Origin: Acididesulfobacillus acetoxydans
GTDB taxonomy: Bacteria > Bacillota > Desulfitobacteriia > Desulfitobacteriales > Desulfitobacteriaceae
Direction: 5' to 3' (one strand)
DNA length: 64,000 bases
NCBI RefSeq assembly: GCF_900016645.1
Contig: NZ_CDGJ01000082.1
The notes beneath the pieces were generated by a model. The model had not been told where the DNA came from, did not search any database, and saw nothing but the letters and a program-made list of their open reading frames with translations. Positions within the stretch are counted from its first letter, which is position 1. Each line of letters opens with the position of its first letter. The position numbers and the translations under genes are program-made. This document shows positions 60,372-64,000 of this stretch, one piece after another.

Positions 60372-61238
60372 TTACTCGTAACTGTAGAAACCTCGGCCAG
60401 TTTTTTTGCCCCATTCCTTCTTGACATATTTCTCAACAATCAGAGGGGACGGCTTGTCTTTCGGGTCCCTGGTTTCCTGATAGCGCTCCATCCCGATGTC
60501 ATACACCAAATCGATGCCGGTTAAATCCATCAGACGGAACGGTCCCATGGGATGTCCCAAAGCCTGGGTCACCGCAGTATCTATCTCCTCAGGGGTGGCA
60601 ATTCCCATGTCCGCCAGAAACACAGCTTCGTTGGTGATAGCAGCCAGGATCCGGTTGACGAGGAAACCGTAAATTTCCTTCTTCAGCCAGACGGGGGTTT
60701 TGCCCATTTTTTCAGCCAAATCCACCGTAACCTGCGCTGTCTCGTCAGAGGTATGGGGCCCCTGCACGACTTCCACAAGTTTCATGACCAGAGCCGGATT
60801 GAAGAAATGCATGTTGCACACTTTATCCGGGCGTTTGGTTGCGTCGGCAACTTTCGAGCTCACGATAAAGGAGCTATTCGTGGCCAAGATAGCATGGGAT
60901 GGAGCCAATCTATCAATGTCTGTAAAAAGTTTGCGCTTGACATCCAGTTGTTCCACCGCCGCTTCAATGACGTAGTCGGCGTCGCTCACTGCTTCTTCCA
61001 AACTTAGGGTAAACTTCAGATTGGCCAAGGTACGCTCAGCGATATCCTGGGACAGCTTTCCCTTCGTAACCCGTTCAGGGAGATATTTTTTGGCAAAATT
61101 CTCCGCTTGGCTGAGCATCCCGGAGCTAATGTCGGTTACACTGACTTGATAACCTGCCAGGGCGGCGCTGATGGCAATCTGATGCCCCATATTGCCGGCG
61201 CCCACCACAGATATTTTTTTGATATCTTCCACTTTCAT
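60372..61238 (-). CDS. 3-hydroxyacyl-CoA dehydrogenase
   Basis: A 288-residue NAD-dependent dehydrogenase of the 3-hydroxybutyryl-CoA type. ISVVGAGNMGHQIA is the Rossmann loop. The catalytic His/Glu pair lies in MHFFNPALVMKLVEVV, NSSFIV binds substrate and GFLVNRIL starts the C-terminal domain. ATG 61238 is the natural N-terminus, with GGAGG at twelve bases, a little far. It follows the acyl-CoA ligase by 39 bases and forms part of the beta-oxidation-like set. Confidence 0.94.
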   Translation of the reverse strand: MKVEDIKKISVVGAGNMGHQIAISAALAGYQVSVTDISSGMLSQAENFAKKYLPERVTKGKLSQDIAERTLANLKFTLSLEEAVSDADYVIEAAVEQLDVKRKLFTDIDRLAPSHAILATNSSFIVSSKVADATKRPDKVCNMHFFNPALVMKLVEVVQGPHTSDETAQVTVDLAEKMGKTPVWLKKEIYGFLVNRILAAITNEAVFLADMGIATPEEIDTAVTQALGHPMGPFRLMDLTGIDLVYDIGMERYQETRDPKDKPSPLIVEKYVKKEWGKKTGRGFYSYE

Positions 61239-61277
61239 CGTTTCAATGCACCTCCGCAAAGTTATTTTCTACCCTTC

Positions 61278-62930
61278 TCAACTGTCCTTAAGCAGCCTGC
61301 GCAGCAATTTGCCCGCTCCTGTCACCGGAAGGGACTGACGAAGCTCCACAGAACGAGGGGCTTTATAGTGGGACATGCGCTCCCTGGCCCAGGCGATGAT
61401 CCCTTCCTCTGACACACTCTTCCCCGGTTTTAAGACCACAAAGGCTTTCACGGCTTCACCTCTTTGCGGATCCGGCACACCGATCACCGCCACTTGGGCA
61501 ATTGCATCATGGCGGATGAGCATTTCCTCGACTTCCTCCGGAAAAACACTGTAACCGGAAACCTTGATCATTTCCTTATAACGCCCGCAAAAGACCAGAT
61601 ATCCGTCCTCATCCAGTTGGCCCATATCTCCGCTGTGAACCCAACCATCTCTCAGTGTCACGGCTGTGGCCTCAGGCCTGCGCCAGTATCCTTGAAAAAC
61701 CCCCGGATTGGAGACGAGTATCTCCCCCGTCTCTCCGGGACCTTTCTCCGCCCCGGTTTCCGGATCGATAATCTTGATCTCCGTTTCGTAGGTCGGTATA
61801 CCTTGGGTTCCCCATTTCACTGCTTCTGAAGGCATGAATGTATCGCCGGTATGGGTTTCACTTAAACCATAAGCAGCCTCGTGCAGAGGACACCCCCTTG
61901 TAAAATTTCGCCAGGCCCGGTCGAGTTCTTCCGTCAGAGTAATGCCAAAACTGGTGCCAATGTTGTTCTTAAGAGATGAGAGATCATAGTCCCCGGCCTG
62001 AGGAACCTGCATGACGGCGACATTCATGGGAGCGATACTGTACCACCAAGTACAATGATAGCGATGGATCGCCTGGAGAACGGCGACCGGGTCAAACCTG
62101 TTCAGCAAAACAGTTGTCGCTCCGGCATAAACCGTCACATTGAGTCCCATTAACATTCCGGCAATGTGATACAGAGGAACCACGGAGAGCAGAACATCGC
62201 TGTCCCCTACCTGATTGCTCTGAGCTGCGGCCGCTGCCTTGAAGAGCGCATTGCGATGGGTTAACATCGCTCCTTTCGGTTTACCGGTGGTCCCCGATGT
62301 GTAAACCATTAGAGCCAAATCATCAAGAGCCAACTTCTCCAACGATAGGGCCATTTGCGCCGCACTGCCTGCCACATCCGCAAGGACTGTCATCAGGTCA
62401 TACGTCCCGGGGACCTGCCGTTTGGGCGCACGAAGTTCATCAGGAACGTTTAACAGAGGAGCCAGCGGTAAAAAGTCCCCGTAACTGGTCAAGATAATAT
62501 GTTTGAGCGCGGTTTTATCCTTGATCTTTTCGACTACGCCGTAAAGACTGTCTGCTGCCACCAGAACCTGAGTGTCAAGATCGTTGAGTTGATACTCCAG
62601 TTCCCATTCTTTGAAGGCAGGGCTGCATGGGCTAACGATTGCCCCAAGTTTCTGAATACCAAAATGGACGATAAAATACTGAGGTGAGTTGGACAGAAAG
62701 AGGGCCACCCGATCCCCTTTCTTCACCCCCAGACCAGCCAGAAAAGCGGCGAAACGGTCACTGAGAACATCCAGTTCGCTGTAGCTAATGGCCCTGCCGT
62801 ACCATTGAATCACCGGCTTATCTGGGGTCCTCAGCGCATGTTCCCGGAGGTACTCGGGCAGTGGCTTGGCACCCAGGCGGTACTCCAAAACCTGAGACAA
62901 AGACCGTGGCCACCCTTTCTTTGGATTCAT
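61278..62930 (-). CDS. AMP-forming acyl-CoA ligase
   Basis: A 550-residue ANL-superfamily ligase. YTSGTTGKPKGAM (A3), YGLSETH (A5), SGDMGQLDEDGY (A7) and CGRYKEMIKVSGYSVFP (A8) are present, and the catalytic Lys lies in the C-terminal PVTGAGKLLRR. It makes an acyl-CoA from a carboxylic acid, ATP and CoA; the acid is unknown. GGAG precedes ATG. It lies between the phosphotriesterase-like gene and the hydroxyacyl-CoA dehydrogenase gene in one apparent operon. Confidence 0.94.
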   Translation of the reverse strand: MNPKKGWPRSLSQVLEYRLGAKPLPEYLREHALRTPDKPVIQWYGRAISYSELDVLSDRFAAFLAGLGVKKGDRVALFLSNSPQYFIVHFGIQKLGAIVSPCSPAFKEWELEYQLNDLDTQVLVAADSLYGVVEKIKDKTALKHIILTSYGDFLPLAPLLNVPDELRAPKRQVPGTYDLMTVLADVAGSAAQMALSLEKLALDDLALMVYTSGTTGKPKGAMLTHRNALFKAAAAAQSNQVGDSDVLLSVVPLYHIAGMLMGLNVTVYAGATTVLLNRFDPVAVLQAIHRYHCTWWYSIAPMNVAVMQVPQAGDYDLSSLKNNIGTSFGITLTEELDRAWRNFTRGCPLHEAAYGLSETHTGDTFMPSEAVKWGTQGIPTYETEIKIIDPETGAEKGPGETGEILVSNPGVFQGYWRRPEATAVTLRDGWVHSGDMGQLDEDGYLVFCGRYKEMIKVSGYSVFPEEVEEMLIRHDAIAQVAVIGVPDPQRGEAVKAFVVLKPGKSVSEEGIIAWARERMSHYKAPRSVELRQSLPVTGAGKLLRRLLKDS

Positions 62931-63005
62931 ACGGACTCCTCCCTTTCCGTCATACGGACTCCTTCCTTTTCAGCGCGCGCGGCAAAAATCCACCTCTTTG
63001 CCTGC

Positions 63006-63992
63006 CTAGTCGCCGAACAGCCTTCTGGGGTTTTCTATCAGGAGCATGTCTATCTGCTCGTCGGTAATTCCTGCCTTTTTCAGAACCGGAATTACTTCCT
63101 CAAAGATGTGGGTGGGATGCCATTGGGCCAGCATCTGTTGTACAACCGGGGGCAAAACAAGGGGTCTGCCTAACCAAAAGTTTACTGTGTCCTGGGACAG
63201 CAGAATTTGTTTGCCATACCCGGTACCCATTAAGCCAATCAGCACTGCCTCCCGCACCGCATCCAAAGGCGCTCCGACCACTCCTTCCAGGCCAAAGCGG
63301 TCAAAGCCAACAAAAACCCCGGTTTTTAGCACACGAACATGATCGGCTAACTGGGTATTGCCACACATATGACCAATCAAGATCCGGCTGGGATCGGCCC
63401 CAGCGGAAATGAGCAGTTCCGCTTGTTCAGCCCCCATGGTCCCTTCCTGAGTGTGCGTGATAATTGTGACTCCAGTTTCCTTCTGGACCTTGGCCGCTGC
63501 CCGGAAAAACATCTTCTCATAGTCAGTGATAACATCTTTGCTGGAGGCCAGTTTGATAACCCCCGCTTTGATTCCCGTTTTCCCAATCCCTTCAGTCAGT
63601 TCTTTTTCGAACATTTGGTAAACTTCAGTTTCCGCATCCCCCAATCCGGCCCGGAATTTGAAGTAGGCCGGGGCTGATTCTCCCTCATAGTAATAACCGG
63701 TGGAACAAACAATTTGCAGTCCTGTCTTTTCTGCAATTTTTCTTAAGAGATCCGGGTTTCTGCCACACTCATTGGTCGTGGCGTCCACCACCGTTTTTAC
63801 CCCATGAACTTTAAGTTTTTCCGCCACGTCAATACCCGTCTGCAGGGCCGCTTCCGGGTCGAATTCCCCTAAAGTGGTATCTCCTTCAAATCCGGCATAA
63901 CCAAACACAAAATGTTCATGAACCAGGGTTTTCCCCAACTTATCCGCACCTACCGGACCTAACACCGTATTCACTGTAGCCATCACGGTCAT
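63006..63992 (-). CDS. Phosphotriesterase-family metal-dependent hydrolase
   Basis: A 328-residue amidohydrolase of the phosphotriesterase family. The metal ligands are visible in order: VHEHF (HxH), the carboxylated Lys in VIKLAS, THT, IGHMCG and the catalytic Asp in LLSQDTV. Members act as lactonases, esterases or phosphotriesterases; a lactonase opening a ring before CoA activation would suit the adjoining acyl-CoA ligase, but that is inference. The start at 63992 (or the ATG three codons on) has AGGGTGAA upstream; the gene is complete at the window edge. Confidence 0.88.
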   Translation of the reverse strand: MTVMATVNTVLGPVGADKLGKTLVHEHFVFGYAGFEGDTTLGEFDPEAALQTGIDVAEKLKVHGVKTVVDATTNECGRNPDLLRKIAEKTGLQIVCSTGYYYEGESAPAYFKFRAGLGDAETEVYQMFEKELTEGIGKTGIKAGVIKLASSKDVITDYEKMFFRAAAKVQKETGVTIITHTQEGTMGAEQAELLISAGADPSRILIGHMCGNTQLADHVRVLKTGVFVGFDRFGLEGVVGAPLDAVREAVLIGLMGTGYGKQILLSQDTVNFWLGRPLVLPPVVQQMLAQWHPTHIFEEVIPVLKKAGITDEQIDMLLIENPRRLFGD

Positions 63993-64000
63993 TTCACCCT

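Overview
The window looks like the chromosome of an anaerobic, endospore-forming Gram-positive bacterium of the Clostridia (Peptococcaceae/Desulfotomaculum-like). The reasons are the prkA-yhbH-spoVR sporulation triad, a PdaB-like deacetylase and YitT protein, strong GGAGG ribosome binding sites, sigma-A promoters, an M-box riboswitch, a single long clostridial-type PurL, a sigma-54 PAS activator, and many acyl-CoA genes with B12-dependent carbon-skeleton rearrangement. This placement is inferred from gene content only. Most genes lie on the minus strand.

Layout. 1-294 is the 5' part of a minus-strand group II intron whose remainder lies outside the window. 0.5-4.7 kb: a small membrane protein, then a minus-strand operon (cobalamin adenosyltransferase, MeaB, and the two subunits of an acyl-CoA mutase whose residues fit isobutyryl-CoA rather than methylmalonyl-CoA). 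5-12.7 kb: FmdE-like protein, purL, lgt, a class III CoA-transferase and a tiny membrane protein. 13-17.6 kb: a proline catabolic pair (proline dehydrogenase, P5C dehydrogenase) with a consensus sigma-54 promoter, an upstream 36-bp palindrome, and a divergent sigma-54 activator. 17.7-24 kb: a likely operon headed by an M-box Mg2+ riboswitch: a membrane-less MgtE/CBS protein, pfkA, pgi and a large FtsA-like ATPase. 24-28.5 kb: a short DnaA-like ATPase, LysR regulator, two DedA proteins and a metallo-beta-lactamase fold protein. 28.8-33.5 kb: spoVR, yhbH, prkA. 34-39.9 kb: type III and type I glutamine synthetases, a second corrinoid adenosyltransferase, an unknown gene and a winged-helix regulator. 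40-44.4 kb: TPR protein, small membrane protein, PdaB-like deacetylase, YitT protein and tRNA-Arg(CCG).

44.6-64 kb is dominated by a catabolic CoA region: IclR regulator, MFS carboxylate-type transporter, class III CoA-transferase, acyl-CoA dehydrogenase, two non-canonical crotonases, 3-hydroxyacyl-CoA dehydrogenase, AMP-forming acyl-CoA ligase and a phosphotriesterase-like metal hydrolase. Interspersed are a MazEF-type toxin-antitoxin pair, an SNF2/SWIM pair, an Lrp regulator and a DUF362 protein. A shared inverted repeat GGAAC-N3-GTTCC before the IclR gene and before one crotonase suggests these genes form one regulon. The substrate cannot be read from the sequence.

Non-coding content is rich: M-box, a candidate 65-nt sRNA with its own promoter and terminator, two families of dispersed hairpin repeats (one serving as the apparent landing site of the group II intron), and several short degenerate tandem repeats in intergenic regions.
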